This document shows positions 7,276-19,509 of a stretch of 37,907 nucleotides of DNA, in pieces. Each line of letters begins with the position of its first letter. Position 1 is the stretch's first letter. The notes under the pieces were generated by a model. It was not told the origin of the DNA and did no database searches. It worked only from the letters and a program-made list of their open reading frames with translations. The stretch lies in the NCBI GenBank assembly GCA_016218405.1, contig JACREE010000044.1:1-37907 (forward strand). The letters are read 5' to 3'. The position numbers and the translations under genes are program-made. The stretch is from Gammaproteobacteria bacterium (lineage in GTDB: Bacteria > Pseudomonadota > Gammaproteobacteria > HIGHO2-12-38-15).

Positions 7276-9105
7276 TTATTCCACCGTTACAGACTTCGCC
7301 AAATTACGCGGCTGATCCACGTCTGTACCTTTTAATACAGCAACGTAGTAGGCAAGCAACTGCAACGGAATGGTGTACAGAATAGGCGAAACAATGGGCG
7401 AGGTATCTGGCATCACGAAAACAACACCATCACGCTCTAAACTTTCTTTGTTGGCTTGATGCGTTAATATCAACAAATTACCCCCACGCGCTTTTACCTC
7501 TTGTAAATTCGACTTTATTTTATCAACCAAATTATCTTGGGGCACCAAGGCAATCACGGGCATGTTGTTATCAATCAAAGCCAGCGGCCCATGCTTCAAC
7601 TCACCTGCCGGATATGCCTCCGCATGAATATAGGTCAACTCTTTTAACTTCAGCGCCCCTTCTAATGCGATGGGGTAATGAATATTACGCCCTAAAAACA
7701 AGGCGTGCTGAGAGTGCACTAACAACTTAGCTAACGCTTCTATTTCTGCACTGCGATCAAGAATAAAATCGATTTGCTCGGGCAAATGCTGCAAACTGGT
7801 TATTAATGCTTCTTCTTGTAACTCACTTAAAAAGCGCTGACGACCCATTAAAACCATCAATAAAAACAGCGCCACCAATTGCGTAGTAAATGCCTTTGTT
7901 GATGCCACACCAATCTCTGGCCCCGCAAATGTTAACAAATGCATATCTGTTTCACGCACAATCGCGCTTTCGGCCACATTGCAAATCGAAAGCGTCACAG
8001 CATAACCACGCACCTTTGCTAACCTCAATGCCGCCAAAGCATCAGCTGTTTCACCCGATTGCGAAATAACAATAAAAAGTGTATCCGGCTCTACCAACAC
8101 ATCGTGATAACGCCATTCACTGGCTACATCCACCTGCGTGGCCACACGTGCCTCTACCTCAAACCACGCTCGTGCCACCAATCCCGCATGATAACTCGTT
8201 CCACAAGCAACAATTTGTATTCGCTTTATTTTTTCTAATGTGGCCAACAACTCAGGTGAAAACGCATCCAAGTTTAATCTATTATCTTTTACACGATCCC
8301 CCACCGTCGCCAACACCGACTTAGGTTGTTCGAAAATTTCCTTCAACATAAAATGACGATATTCACCGCGCGTCACTGAAGCATGATCCGCTTTCGCCCG
8401 ACAAATGGGCCGCGTGATAGGATTCAGTTCGCTGTCAAAAAGACGAGTTTCATGCCGCGTAATTTCTGCAACATCTCCTTCCTCGAGGTGGATAAATTGC
8501 TGCGTGATGGGTAATAACGCTAAAGTGTCTGACGCAATAAAATTTTCGCCAATACCACACCCCACCACTAAAGGACTACCCTTACGTACCGCGATAAGGG
8601 TATCGGGCATTTTTTTATAGAGAAACACAAGTGCAAACGCGCCCTCTAACTGCCCCACTACCGTTTGAACGGCTTGCAAAAAAGAATGTCCCTGCCCAAG
8701 CGCACGATGCAACAAATGAGCCACTGTTTCTGTGTCTGTCTCTGAGTTGAACTCATACCCTAACTGTGACAATTGCATTTTGAGTATTTCGTGATTCTCA
8801 ATAATGCCATTATGGACAACGGCAATATCCGTGCCTGATACATGCGGATGTGCATTGCGCTCGCTTGGTTCCCCGTGCGTTGCCCAACGGGTATGAGCAA
8901 TACCCACCGCCCCTTGCAAGGGATTCTGTTCCAATAATTCACCTAATTTGGCGACCTTACCTAACGCACGACACCGCTGCAAATTTCCCTCATTTAAAAT
9001 TGCCATCCCCGCGGAATCGTAACCGCGGTATTCAAGGTGCTGCAACCCTGCCAACAAAAGAGGGGCCACGTCCCGCTGTGAACAACCACCTATGATGCCA
9101 CACAT
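7276..9105 (-). CDS. glmS: Glutamine--fructose-6-phosphate aminotransferase (isomerising)
   Basis: GlmS makes glucosamine-6-phosphate from fructose-6-phosphate and glutamine, the entry step to UDP-GlcNAc. The N-terminus MCGIIGG supplies the Cys2 nucleophile after Met removal. The class II amidotransferase half follows, with THTRWATHGEPSERNAHPH-like motifs (seen as AHTRWATHG) and VVHNGIIEN. Two SIS domains come next (CGTSYHAG, SQSGETADALAALRLAK) and the C-terminal DVDQPRNLAKSVTVE that closes the active site. The length of 609 aa equals the E. coli enzyme. It overlaps the glmU stop by one base (TAATG), so the two are co-translated at the end of the atp transcript. Confidence 0.98.
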   Translation of the reverse strand: MCGIIGGCSQRDVAPLLLAGLQHLEYRGYDSAGMAILNEGNLQRCRALGKVAKLGELLEQNPLQGAVGIAHTRWATHGEPSERNAHPHVSGTDIAVVHNGIIENHEILKMQLSQLGYEFNSETDTETVAHLLHRALGQGHSFLQAVQTVVGQLEGAFALVFLYKKMPDTLIAVRKGSPLVVGCGIGENFIASDTLALLPITQQFIHLEEGDVAEITRHETRLFDSELNPITRPICRAKADHASVTRGEYRHFMLKEIFEQPKSVLATVGDRVKDNRLNLDAFSPELLATLEKIKRIQIVACGTSYHAGLVARAWFEVEARVATQVDVASEWRYHDVLVEPDTLFIVISQSGETADALAALRLAKVRGYAVTLSICNVAESAIVRETDMHLLTFAGPEIGVASTKAFTTQLVALFLLMVLMGRQRFLSELQEEALITSLQHLPEQIDFILDRSAEIEALAKLLVHSQHALFLGRNIHYPIALEGALKLKELTYIHAEAYPAGELKHGPLALIDNNMPVIALVPQDNLVDKIKSNLQEVKARGGNLLILTHQANKESLERDGVVFVMPDTSPIVSPILYTIPLQLLAYYVAVLKGTDVDQPRNLAKSVTVE

Positions 9106-10481
9106 TATGCGTCTCCCTTTTTGGTGGAAGTTTTACGCTTCCAACCCGGAATATTGACCTGACGACCACGCGCCACAGTTAACACATCACCAGGCACTTC
9201 TTTCGTCACCGTTGAACCTGCACCAATTGTCGCATTCATCCCTATTCGTATTGGCGCCACTAAAGAGGTGTTTGAACCAATAAAGACACCATCTTCGATC
9301 ATGGTTTGATACTTATTAACACCATCGTAATTGCAGGTAATGGTGCCTGCCCCTACATTCACCCCCCGCCCTATAATAGCATCTCCCAAATATGACAAAT
9401 GATTGGCTTTACTTTTTTCACCTACGATCGTCTTTTTAACTTCGACAAAATTACCAATATGCGCCTGTTTTTTCAGTACTGTCCCTGGACGAATTCGCGC
9501 AAAAGGCCCTACCACACATCCTTCTTCAATAAGAGCACCTTCAATGACACAATTGGCTTTGATCACGACGTTTTTAGCAATTTGAGTTTCTCGAATGTAA
9601 TTATTAGGCCCTATCTGTGTACCCGCACCCAAGGAAACATGGCCTTCAAACAACACATTACTTTCGATATGCACATCTTCAGCTACCTGCAACTCCCCTC
9701 TCACATCCAAACGACTCGGGTCAGCTAACGATACACCCGACAACAGCAATTTTTCAGCCAGGTTTTTTTGATAAACCCGCTCAAGGGAAGCCAGCTGTAA
9801 TCGATTATTAACACCCAAAACTTCTTTTTCAGCACTGGCCACACAGGTCGCCACGGACTCTCCCGCTTGAGCGGCTAAATTTATCACATCCGGCAGGTAG
9901 TATTCATGTTGATTGTTTTGGGCTGTCACACAAGGCAACCATCGCTGCAATACACCTGGCTGTGCTGCCAATACACCCGTATTAATCTCCCGAATCTTTT
10001 TTTCCTCTGGTGCAGCATCTTTTTCTTCCACCACACGACTCAACTTACCTGTCGATTCTCGAACAATGCGACCCAACCCCTCTGGATTAACCACCGTCGC
10101 CACCAACAACGATAAAACATGATCGTGAAGGGTGGCCAGTTGTTTTTGTAAAGTATCCGATTGAATTAAAGGCACATCACCATATAGCACCAAGACCTGA
10201 TGTTCAGGGTTCAATACAGGCAATACTTGCATCACAGCATGTCCCGTCCCGCGCTGTTCCGCCTGGACAATCCAGTTCACTGGGTAGTGACCCAAGGCTT
10301 CTTTAATTTGATTTTGTTCATGACCTACGACACAAAAAATCTCAGCAGGCGCCAAGTTCTCAGCCTGGCGAAACACATGCTCGAGCAAGGGCTTCCCCGC
10401 AAGCAAATGCAACACTTTGGGTTTGTTTGAACACATACGGACACCTCGCCCGGCAGCGAGGATAATGATAGAGAGGGGCAT
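9105..10481 (-). CDS. glmU: Bifunctional UDP-GlcNAc pyrophosphorylase / GlcN-1-P acetyltransferase
   Basis: GlmU acetylates glucosamine-1-phosphate and joins it to UTP to give UDP-GlcNAc. Residues 1-230 are the nucleotidyltransferase half, with LAAGRGVRM at 8-16 (Val14 replaces the usual Thr of LAAGxGTRM) and KPKVLHLLAGKP. From about 250 on there are hexapeptide repeats of the left-handed beta-helix acetyltransferase half (IGRGVNVGAGTITCNYDGVN, then FIGSNTSLVAPI). The ATG at 10481 is chosen over an in-frame TTG 9 bases upstream because the protein family starts MPLSIIILAAG and an AAGGG lies about 10 bases before it. The product is 458 aa, the normal size. Confidence 0.97.
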   Translation of the reverse strand: MPLSIIILAAGRGVRMCSNKPKVLHLLAGKPLLEHVFRQAENLAPAEIFCVVGHEQNQIKEALGHYPVNWIVQAEQRGTGHAVMQVLPVLNPEHQVLVLYGDVPLIQSDTLQKQLATLHDHVLSLLVATVVNPEGLGRIVRESTGKLSRVVEEKDAAPEEKKIREINTGVLAAQPGVLQRWLPCVTAQNNQHEYYLPDVINLAAQAGESVATCVASAEKEVLGVNNRLQLASLERVYQKNLAEKLLLSGVSLADPSRLDVRGELQVAEDVHIESNVLFEGHVSLGAGTQIGPNNYIRETQIAKNVVIKANCVIEGALIEEGCVVGPFARIRPGTVLKKQAHIGNFVEVKKTIVGEKSKANHLSYLGDAIIGRGVNVGAGTITCNYDGVNKYQTMIEDGVFIGSNTSLVAPIRIGMNATIGAGSTVTKEVPGDVLTVARGRQVNIPGWKRKTSTKKGDA

Positions 10482-10546
10482 ACCACACAACCCTTAGGGA
10501 ACGAAAAGGGCTTATTTTACATCAAAAAGGAAGGAAAAGCGCGAGT

Positions 10547-10984
10547 TTATCGTTTAGCTTGCTTACGCAGTTTTTGGATGGTTTGTAGTTGGGCAGCAGC
10601 TTCAGCTAATTCAGAAGCGGCATGTGCATAATCAATCTCAGTACTCCGTTCACGCATTTTTCGCAAAGCTTGTTCGCGCAACTTAATTGCCTCTGCTTCA
10701 TCCAAGTGATCGGCTCTGACCACCGTATCTGCCAAAACAGTGACACGACGCGGCTGAACTTCTAACACTCCACCTGAAATATAGTAGATTTCCTCTTCTG
10801 ACCCTGCGTGTCCTTGTGGCTTTACCAAACGAACCTGACCCGGCTTTAACTTCGTGATCAGCGGACTGTGGCCAGGCATAATACCCATTTCACCCAGCTC
10901 ACCCGTCACAATAAGCATATCCACTAACCCAGAAAAAATAAGTTTTTCGGCGCTGACGATGTCTACGTGTACTGTCATGACCAC
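10547..10984 (-). CDS. atpC: ATP synthase F1 epsilon subunit
   Basis: Epsilon is the rotor-stalk subunit that couples F1 to the c-ring and inhibits ATP hydrolysis. The 145-aa product has the N-terminal beta-sandwich ([34 protein letters not shown]-like) and a C-terminal pair of helices rich in Ala, Glu and Arg. The GTG at 10984 has a GGAG box 8 bases upstream, while the in-frame ATG at 10978 is 14 bases from it, so GTG is preferred. It is the last atp gene, 62 bases ahead of glmU. Confidence 0.96.
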   Translation of the reverse strand: MVMTVHVDIVSAEKLIFSGLVDMLIVTGELGEMGIMPGHSPLITKLKPGQVRLVKPQGHAGSEEEIYYISGGVLEVQPRRVTVLADTVVRADHLDEAEAIKLREQALRKMRERSTEIDYAHAASELAEAAAQLQTIQKLRKQAKR

Positions 10985-11005
10985 AGAACGATCTCCAAAT
11001 TGAAA

Positions 11006-12409
<1,404 letters not shown>

Positions 12410-12420
12410 TTAAAAAAAGG

Positions 12421-13296
12421 CTAAACAGCTGCGGCACCACTGACGATTTCTGCCAATTCTTGCGTAATTCCTGCCTGTCTTGCCTTATTATAAATAAGTT
12501 GCAACTCATCAATGAGTTGCCCAGCATTGTCAGTTGCACTCTTCATCGCCACCATTTGCGCTGCTTGGAAGCAAGCAATATTCTCAACAACACCGCGATA
12601 TACTTGCGATTCGATGTAACGATTCATGATCAAATCAAGCAAGGCACGCGCATCAGGTTCATAAATATAATCCCAATAACCCGCACCCACTTCCCCCTTC
12701 TCTACTTCTTTTTCAGGAGGAACCAGGGGCAATAATTGTTGCACCCACGGTCGCTGCACCATCGTGCTGACGAATTGGTTATAAACAACAAACAATCTAT
12801 CGATTTTCTGTTCGTAGTAAGCATCCAACATCACACGGATAACCCCCACTATGTCTGTCAGCTGAGGTGCATCACCTAATTGCACCGCCGAAGCCAGCAG
12901 ATTGCCACCGTGACGTCGAAAAAAAGCTTCACCTTTGTTACCAATGACACAAAACTCAGATTGAACATTTTGATCCTGCCATTGTTTAACGGTCGCCAGC
13001 ATGGTTTTTAATAAATTAACGTTCAAACCGCCACACAGCCCGCGATCAGACGTCACAACAATAATACCCACTCGCTTTGCTGTTCTTTGTTCAAGAAAAG
13101 GGTGACGATATTCAGGATGTGCCGATGCTACGTGCTCAATCACACACTGAATACGATCCGCATAGGGACGCGCCGCCTGCATGCGATCTTGCGCCTTACG
13201 CATTTTGCTCGCCGCAACCATCTCCATTGCACTCGTGATTTTTTGCGTGCTCTTGATGCTGCGAATTTGGTTACGAAGCTCTTTAGTACTCGACAT
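12421..13296 (-). CDS. atpG: ATP synthase F1 gamma subunit
   Basis: Gamma is the central rotating shaft of F1. The N-terminal helix ([20 protein letters not shown], then [11 protein letters not shown]) and the C-terminal helix ([20 protein letters not shown], then [18 protein letters not shown]) are both classic gamma signatures, and the central [13 protein letters not shown] segment is present. Its 291 aa are close to the E. coli 287. It starts 2 bases after the atpA stop. Confidence 0.98.
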   Translation of the reverse strand: MSSTKELRNQIRSIKSTQKITSAMEMVAASKMRKAQDRMQAARPYADRIQCVIEHVASAHPEYRHPFLEQRTAKRVGIIVVTSDRGLCGGLNVNLLKTMLATVKQWQDQNVQSEFCVIGNKGEAFFRRHGGNLLASAVQLGDAPQLTDIVGVIRVMLDAYYEQKIDRLFVVYNQFVSTMVQRPWVQQLLPLVPPEKEVEKGEVGAGYWDYIYEPDARALLDLIMNRYIESQVYRGVVENIACFQAAQMVAMKSATDNAGQLIDELQLIYNKARQAGITQELAEIVSGAAAV

Positions 13297-13298
13297 AA

Positions 13299-14843
13299 TT
13301 ATCCCGTATAAGTAGCTTTGAACGACTCAACTGCTTTTTTCATTTCGGATTCAATTTCTGCGTTGTAATCACCTGTTTCATTAATTTTATTCATGAGTTT
13401 TTCATGATGATGATGCATATATTCTCTCATTTCTTTCTCGAATAAACGCACTTTAGGCAATTCCACCTCATCCAAAAACCCTTGATCCGTCGCAAAGAAA
13501 ATCATAGCAATATCCGCCACACTTAAAGGGCTGTATTGGTTCTGTTTCATGATTTCTGTAAAACGCTGCCCCCGATTTAATTGCTTTTTCGTGGCTTCAT
13601 CCAAATCAGAAGAAAATTGGGCAAAAGCCGCTAATTCACGGTATTGTGCCAAGGAAATTCGCACCCCCCCCGCCAATTTTTTGATAATTTTAGTTTGTGC
13701 CGCTCCCCCCACACGCGAAACAGACAAACCCGCATTCACAGCAGGGCGGATACCTGCGTTAAATAAATCAGTTTCAAGGAAAATTTGTCCATCCGTAATA
13801 GAAATAACGTTGGTAGGCACGAAAGCAGACACGTCACCCGCCTGAGTTTCAATCACAGGCAAGGCAGTGAGCGAACCTGTGCGACCCTTCACCTTACCTT
13901 CTGTCAGTTTTTCAACATATTCCGCATTGACACGCGAAGCACGCTCTAATAATCGTGAGTGTAAATAGAAAATATCACCTGGATACGCTTCACGACCCGG
14001 CGGACGACGCAAGAGCAAAGATATTTGTCGATAAGCCCAAGCATGCTTTGTTAAATCATCATAGATAATCAAGGCATCTTGCCCACGATCACGGAAGTAT
14101 TCACCCATTGCACAACCCGCGTAAGGTGCAATAAATTGCAATGAAGCAGCATCCGAAGCATTCGCCGCCACCACAATCGTTTTCTTCAATACGCCGTGTT
14201 CTTCTAGTTTTTTAACGACGTTAGCCACTGACGATGCTTTTTGGCCAATCGCCACATAAATACAAAACACATCCGATTCTAATTGATTCAAGATAGTATC
14301 AATCGCAACCGCTGTCTTACCGGTTTGACGATCACCGATGATCAATTCACGCTGACCACGCCCAATGGGGGTCATGGTATCGATTGACTTAATTCCTGTT
14401 TGCAAAGGTTGGGATACAGATTTTCGACTAATTACTCCAGGCGCCACTTTTTCAACGGGCGAACTAAATGACGTTTGGATAGGACCGCGACCATCGATGG
14501 GATTCCCCAATGCATCTACTACACGCCCTAACATGGCTTCGCCCACAGGCACTTCCAAAATACGGCCTGTGCATTTTACTGTTTGACCTTCTGACAAATG
14601 TTCGTAAGGCCCCAACACCACCGCACCCACTGAATCACGCTCCAAATTCAACGCCATACCGTAGGTATGTTCATCAAACTGCAACATTTCACCTTGCATC
14701 ACGTCATCCAAACCGTGAATACGTACGATACCGTCTTTCAAACTGACAATCGTACCTTCTGTGCGCACCTCAGGTGCCACATTAAAACGAGCGATACGCT
14801 CTTTAATTAATTCGCTGATTTCAATAGAGCTAAGTGCTTGCAT
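13299..14843 (-). CDS. atpA: ATP synthase F1 alpha subunit
   Basis: Alpha is the non-catalytic nucleotide-binding subunit of the F1 hexamer. The 514-aa product (E. coli 513) has the N-terminal helix [15 protein letters not shown], Walker A GDRQTGKT at residues 170-177, the segment [20 protein letters not shown], and [20 protein letters not shown]; the arginine-finger region [12 protein letters not shown] is intact. It starts 9 bases after the atpH stop. Confidence 0.98.
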   Translation of the reverse strand: MQALSSIEISELIKERIARFNVAPEVRTEGTIVSLKDGIVRIHGLDDVMQGEMLQFDEHTYGMALNLERDSVGAVVLGPYEHLSEGQTVKCTGRILEVPVGEAMLGRVVDALGNPIDGRGPIQTSFSSPVEKVAPGVISRKSVSQPLQTGIKSIDTMTPIGRGQRELIIGDRQTGKTAVAIDTILNQLESDVFCIYVAIGQKASSVANVVKKLEEHGVLKKTIVVAANASDAASLQFIAPYAGCAMGEYFRDRGQDALIIYDDLTKHAWAYRQISLLLRRPPGREAYPGDIFYLHSRLLERASRVNAEYVEKLTEGKVKGRTGSLTALPVIETQAGDVSAFVPTNVISITDGQIFLETDLFNAGIRPAVNAGLSVSRVGGAAQTKIIKKLAGGVRISLAQYRELAAFAQFSSDLDEATKKQLNRGQRFTEIMKQNQYSPLSVADIAMIFFATDQGFLDEVELPKVRLFEKEMREYMHHHHEKLMNKINETGDYNAEIESEMKKAVESFKATYTG

Positions 14844-14852
14844 AGGTATTCC

Positions 14853-15389
14853 TTAATCGGTTAATGCATAAGTAAGACGACGTAGACGACTGCGCAGCGA
14901 GCCATCAATTACAAAATCACCCGCCTGAACCAACAAACCGCCAATCAAACTGCTGTCGATATGTTGATGTAATGTCACCTTTCGATGCAGACGTGCCTCC
15001 AACTTACTGGAAAGTTGCGCTAACTGCGGCGCAGCCAGTGAAGTCACACTGTAAACATCAACATCCACATGTTGGTCATGTTCAGCATGGTAATCACGAA
15101 ACAAACTAAAAATGGCAGGAAGTAAAGCGAGTCGTTTACGACTTGTCAACAGCACCAAAAATTGAGACATAAACTCATCAATTTTATCACCCAATACGCC
15201 TTTCACTAACTCGAATAATTGAGTTTCTGTCGTGTGCGGATTACGCTGAAACGCTATCGTTTGCGGATTGTCTATCACAGCTGCCGATTCATGCAAAAAA
15301 TGCTGCCAGGCCAACACAGTCTTTTGTTCTAACGCAAACTCAAAAGCCGCTTTAGCGTAAGGTCTTGCGAGCGTAAAAATATTTTGCAT
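14853..15389 (-). CDS. atpH: ATP synthase F1 delta subunit
   Basis: Delta (OSCP-type) fastens the peripheral b-stalk to the top of F1. The 178-aa product begins with the family pattern LARPYAKAAFEFA and ends with DSSLIGGLLVQAGDFVIDGS followed by LRSRLRRLTYALTD, the conserved C-terminal motif. It lies 3 bases after atpF and 9 bases before atpA. Confidence 0.97.
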   Translation of the reverse strand: MQNIFTLARPYAKAAFEFALEQKTVLAWQHFLHESAAVIDNPQTIAFQRNPHTTETQLFELVKGVLGDKIDEFMSQFLVLLTSRKRLALLPAIFSLFRDYHAEHDQHVDVDVYSVTSLAAPQLAQLSSKLEARLHRKVTLHQHIDSSLIGGLLVQAGDFVIDGSLRSRLRRLTYALTD

Positions 15390-15392
15390 TGT

Positions 15393-15863
15393 TTAAATCT
15401 CATCAATGATTTTATCAATCAAGCCCTGGTGTGCCGTTGGATTGAGCTGCTGTTGAAGAATTTTCTCCGCACCTTGCATCGCAATACGCGCCACATGTTT
15501 ACGCAATTCATCTTTTGTTTGTCGTACTTCTTGCTCAATTTCTGCCTTGGCCGCCAATTTCAAGTGTTGGCCTTCTTCACGCGCACGCTCTTTGCCTTCT
15601 TCAACCATACCCGCTGCTTTCAGGTGTGCCTGCTCGATAATTTTGGCAGCTTGTGATTTCGCCTCTCGAAGTTGCTCAACCGCTTTATGTTGTGCAAGTT
15701 CAAGATCATGCTTTCCGCGTTCTGCCGCGGCCAACCCATCGGCAATTCGTTTTTGACGTTGAGCTAAAGCCGCCGTGACAGGGGGCCACACGTATTTCAT
15801 GGTAAAACCAATGAACACGCTGAATGTGATCATCTGACCAAGCAATGTCGCATTAATATTCAT
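15393..15863 (-). CDS. atpF: ATP synthase Fo b subunit
   Basis: Subunit b forms the dimeric peripheral stalk. The 156-aa product (same as E. coli) begins [20 protein letters not shown], with a single N-terminal membrane helix to about residue 26. This is followed by [19 protein letters not shown] and a long charged helix rich in Ala, Glu, Lys and Gln, which is a coiled coil. A strong AGGAGG lies 11 bases ahead of the ATG. Confidence 0.97.
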   Translation of the reverse strand: MNINATLLGQMITFSVFIGFTMKYVWPPVTAALAQRQKRIADGLAAAERGKHDLELAQHKAVEQLREAKSQAAKIIEQAHLKAAGMVEEGKERAREEGQHLKLAAKAEIEQEVRQTKDELRKHVARIAMQGAEKILQQQLNPTAHQGLIDKIIDEI

Positions 15864-15902
15864 CGTGGCACAAACCTCCTTTCATCATCACGGACAGTGG
15901 AA

Positions 15903-16232
<330 letters not shown>

Positions 16233-16247
16233 TTACGTAGTGACAGA

Positions 16248-17407
<1,160 letters not shown>

Positions 17408-17439
17408 AGGAATAACGACCCATACCCTCGCGCCTGCGC

Positions 17440-17468
17440 AGTATAATTAGTACGCAGGGATTATGCAA
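17440..17468 (-). promoter_or_regulatory. Sigma70 promoter of the atp operon
   Basis: On the minus strand TTGCAT (17463-17468) is followed, after exactly 17 bases, by TATACT (17440-17445). Transcription would begin near 17433, about 25 bases upstream of the atpI ATG. The two hexamers match 5/6 and 5/6 to consensus. Confidence 0.75.
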
Positions 17469-17493
17469 TACTGAATTCCATTATGGCCAGCCC

Positions 17494-18210
17494 TTAAGCA
17501 AACACGTACATCAGGCCGATGCTAAATAAATTATTGAGATAGGTGTAACTACCAGTACCGGTTTGTGTGCCGAGTGCATCAGAGAATTGAACTTCTTGAG
17601 TGGGACTAAATAAAAATCGATAATCAAGCAACAGTGTGGTACGCGGCGCCACATCCCAACCCAAACCTGCAATCACCTGAACACCCACATTATTGATGTC
17701 CCACTTAAATGAATTACCCGTTGCTGCATTGGCTTGGGTTTGATAGTAATAAGTACGCTGCACATAACCCACCCCCGCCCCCACATACGGTGTTGTTTTA
17801 CTTGGGGCAGGAAAATCATAGTACGCGTTGAGCATATACGTGGTGGCTTGCACATACCCCGTGTTGAGGGTGTTGCCGTTTTGTGCACCGTTTGTAAAAG
17901 TATAACGCCCCGTCATGTTATCTTTTATCGTGCCCCAAGCCACTTCTGCACGCAGTAAGTTTGGAAACCGATAACCGAACGCGATATCTCCCTGCGCACC
18001 AGGTTCAAATGAATATTTCACCGTCCCATCGTAGTAGTTTGGTTGTCCATTTAAGGCGTATATTTCCGTTGGCTGAAATCCTGGCATTACATTCACGCCA
18101 CCACTTAAACGGGTATAGTATCCAGGCGGCACGTTCTGCACAGCATGAACAGATGACATGAACAACACACCCAAAACGATCAATCCTTTTTTTAGTTGTC
18201 TCCTTTCCAT
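17494..18210 (-). CDS. Outer-membrane beta-barrel protein (small porin/OmpA-like barrel)
   Basis: The 238-aa product has a signal peptide (MERRQLKKG, hydrophobic core, cleavage after VHA near residue 23). The mature part has alternating aromatic and polar strands (YYTRLSGGVNV, GDIAFGYRF, LRAEVAWG, YMLNAYYDF, TPYVGAGVGYVQRTYYY, TTLLLDYRFLF) and ends in SIGLMYVFA. This is the layout of a small eight-stranded barrel such as the 'outer membrane beta-barrel protein' or Omp_b-brl families. The exact role is unknown. It is the last gene of the parA-parB-small membrane protein-OMP string, 17 bases after its predecessor. An AGGA box 8 bases before ATG 18210 supports the start. Confidence 0.8.
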   Translation of the reverse strand: MERRQLKKGLIVLGVLFMSSVHAVQNVPPGYYTRLSGGVNVMPGFQPTEIYALNGQPNYYDGTVKYSFEPGAQGDIAFGYRFPNLLRAEVAWGTIKDNMTGRYTFTNGAQNGNTLNTGYVQATTYMLNAYYDFPAPSKTTPYVGAGVGYVQRTYYYQTQANAATGNSFKWDINNVGVQVIAGLGWDVAPRTTLLLDYRFLFSPTQEVQFSDALGTQTGTGSYTYLNNLFSIGLMYVFA

Positions 18211-18227
18211 ATACCTTATCCTTTTTT

Positions 18228-18596
18228 CTATTTTTCAGATAACAAATGAAATCTATGTAAAAAACGGTGTACAACAGGTGCCAGAATAAAGCTCATCACC
18301 AAAATAAAAGCTAAACCACTGAAGAGCGCATAACATCCCGCAAATATTTTCCCGGTTGAGGTCGGCATATCACCAATAGGCCCCATCCCCGACAAAATCA
18401 TCGCTGCATTAATGAAGGCATCAGGCCAAGACATATTGCCGAAATAGAAATAACCCAGCATCCCTAAAAACAAAGCTGCCCCCATAAAACAGAACGCCAC
18501 CATCCAACTCTGCAGCACACGTGTAAAAAAAAGGGTGTGCGAAGCCAAGGGCTCTGAGTGTCCTTCAAACCTCCATGTTGACTTGAGTTTTTTCAT
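18228..18596 (-). CDS. Two-helix membrane protein resembling a potassium-channel pore module
   Basis: The 122-aa product has membrane helices at about residues 30-52 and 82-106. Between them lies a re-entrant-like segment (WPDAFINAAMILSGMGPIGD, about 56-75) followed by MPTSTGKIFAGCYALFSGLA. The pattern TM1, pore-loop, xGxxGD, TxxGK/RxFAxxYALxG, TM2 matches the Ion_trans_2 family. However, the potassium filter TVGYGD is replaced by GMGPIGD, so potassium selectivity is doubtful. ATG 18596 starts 7 bases after the parB stop; the frame is open upstream inside parB. The function is unknown, and the resemblance is read by eye. Confidence 0.6.
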   Translation of the reverse strand: MKKLKSTWRFEGHSEPLASHTLFFTRVLQSWMVAFCFMGAALFLGMLGYFYFGNMSWPDAFINAAMILSGMGPIGDMPTSTGKIFAGCYALFSGLAFILVMSFILAPVVHRFLHRFHLLSEK

Positions 18597-18603
18597 GGGA
18601 AAC

Positions 18604-19500
18604 TTATGATGCACAATTAAAATGTTCGAGGATACCCTGAAGTTCATCCAGGCTATTATAAACAATCGTGATGTTACCTTTGCCTTTGCTATTACAGGTT
18701 AATTTTACTTTTGCAGCCAACGCTTCTGATAACCGTTGTTGTATATGGCGCACCTGTGGATCAATCCGCGTGGCGACAGGTGTACCCGAAGCAAGTAGCT
18801 GTGCGACATGCCGCACATACTGCTCTGTCTCACGCACTGAATAACCTGCACTCACAACTTTTTGAGCCGCCTGGCTTTGTTGCGTACCCACCAATGACAA
18901 CAAGGCCTTCGCATGCCCTAATTCAATTTGATTTTGAGCCAATAGTTTTTGTACATCTGGATTTAAGTTAAGCACACGCAACAAGTTGCTGATGGTCGTA
19001 CGCGATTTTCCCACGGATCGCGCCAAATCTTCGTGAGTCAAACCAAATTCTTCAATCAAACGATGCATAGCATTCGCTTCTTCCAAGGCATTTAAATCTT
19101 CGCGTTGAATATTTTCAATCAGCGCAATAGCAGAAGCATGGTGATCATCGATGTTTTTTATCACAACCGGCACATCCGCAAGACCCGCTAACTGAGCAGC
19201 GCGCCATCGTCGCTCCCCCGCTATAATTTCATATCCCCCTGACACACTTTTTCGCACCACAATAGGCTGTATCACACCCGAATGCTTGATGGATTCGGCC
19301 AATTCTTGCAGTAACTGCGAATCCATGGTTTTACGAGGCTGATATTTACCCGGTCGCAACTCATTGACGGACAAGGATTGCAAAGCGATTTCTTTATCTG
19401 CGTCACCACGCACAGCAGGTCCGCCGGCTTGTTTGAGTGGTATATCACCTAGCAAGGTGGCTAAACCACGCCCCAAACCTCGTTTTTTTGTGGTAGACAT
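18604..19500 (-). CDS. parB: Chromosome partitioning protein ParB
   Basis: ParB is a CTP-dependent DNA clamp that loads at parS sites and organises the origin region. The 298-aa product begins with the family N-terminus KKRGLGRGLATLLGD (ParA-stimulating). It then has YQPRK, the CTP-binding box GERRWRA at residues 95-101, IENIQREDLNALEEA and a helix-turn-helix at about 155-175 (LTHEDLARSVGKSRTTISNL). The C-terminal dimer domain follows (QQRLSEALAAKVKL). It begins 9 bases after the parA stop. No parS-like palindrome was recognised in the window. Confidence 0.97.
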   Translation of the reverse strand: MSTTKKRGLGRGLATLLGDIPLKQAGGPAVRGDADKEIALQSLSVNELRPGKYQPRKTMDSQLLQELAESIKHSGVIQPIVVRKSVSGGYEIIAGERRWRAAQLAGLADVPVVIKNIDDHHASAIALIENIQREDLNALEEANAMHRLIEEFGLTHEDLARSVGKSRTTISNLLRVLNLNPDVQKLLAQNQIELGHAKALLSLVGTQQSQAAQKVVSAGYSVRETEQYVRHVAQLLASGTPVATRIDPQVRHIQQRLSEALAAKVKLTCNSKGKGNITIVYNSLDELQGILEHFNCAS

Positions 19501-19509
19501 TTTTTCTCC

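Noticed and set aside
10491-10546. Terminator between atpC and glmU
   Set aside because: Only a weak CCCT/AGGG pairing is seen with no U-tract, so read-through into glmU-glmS is likelier.
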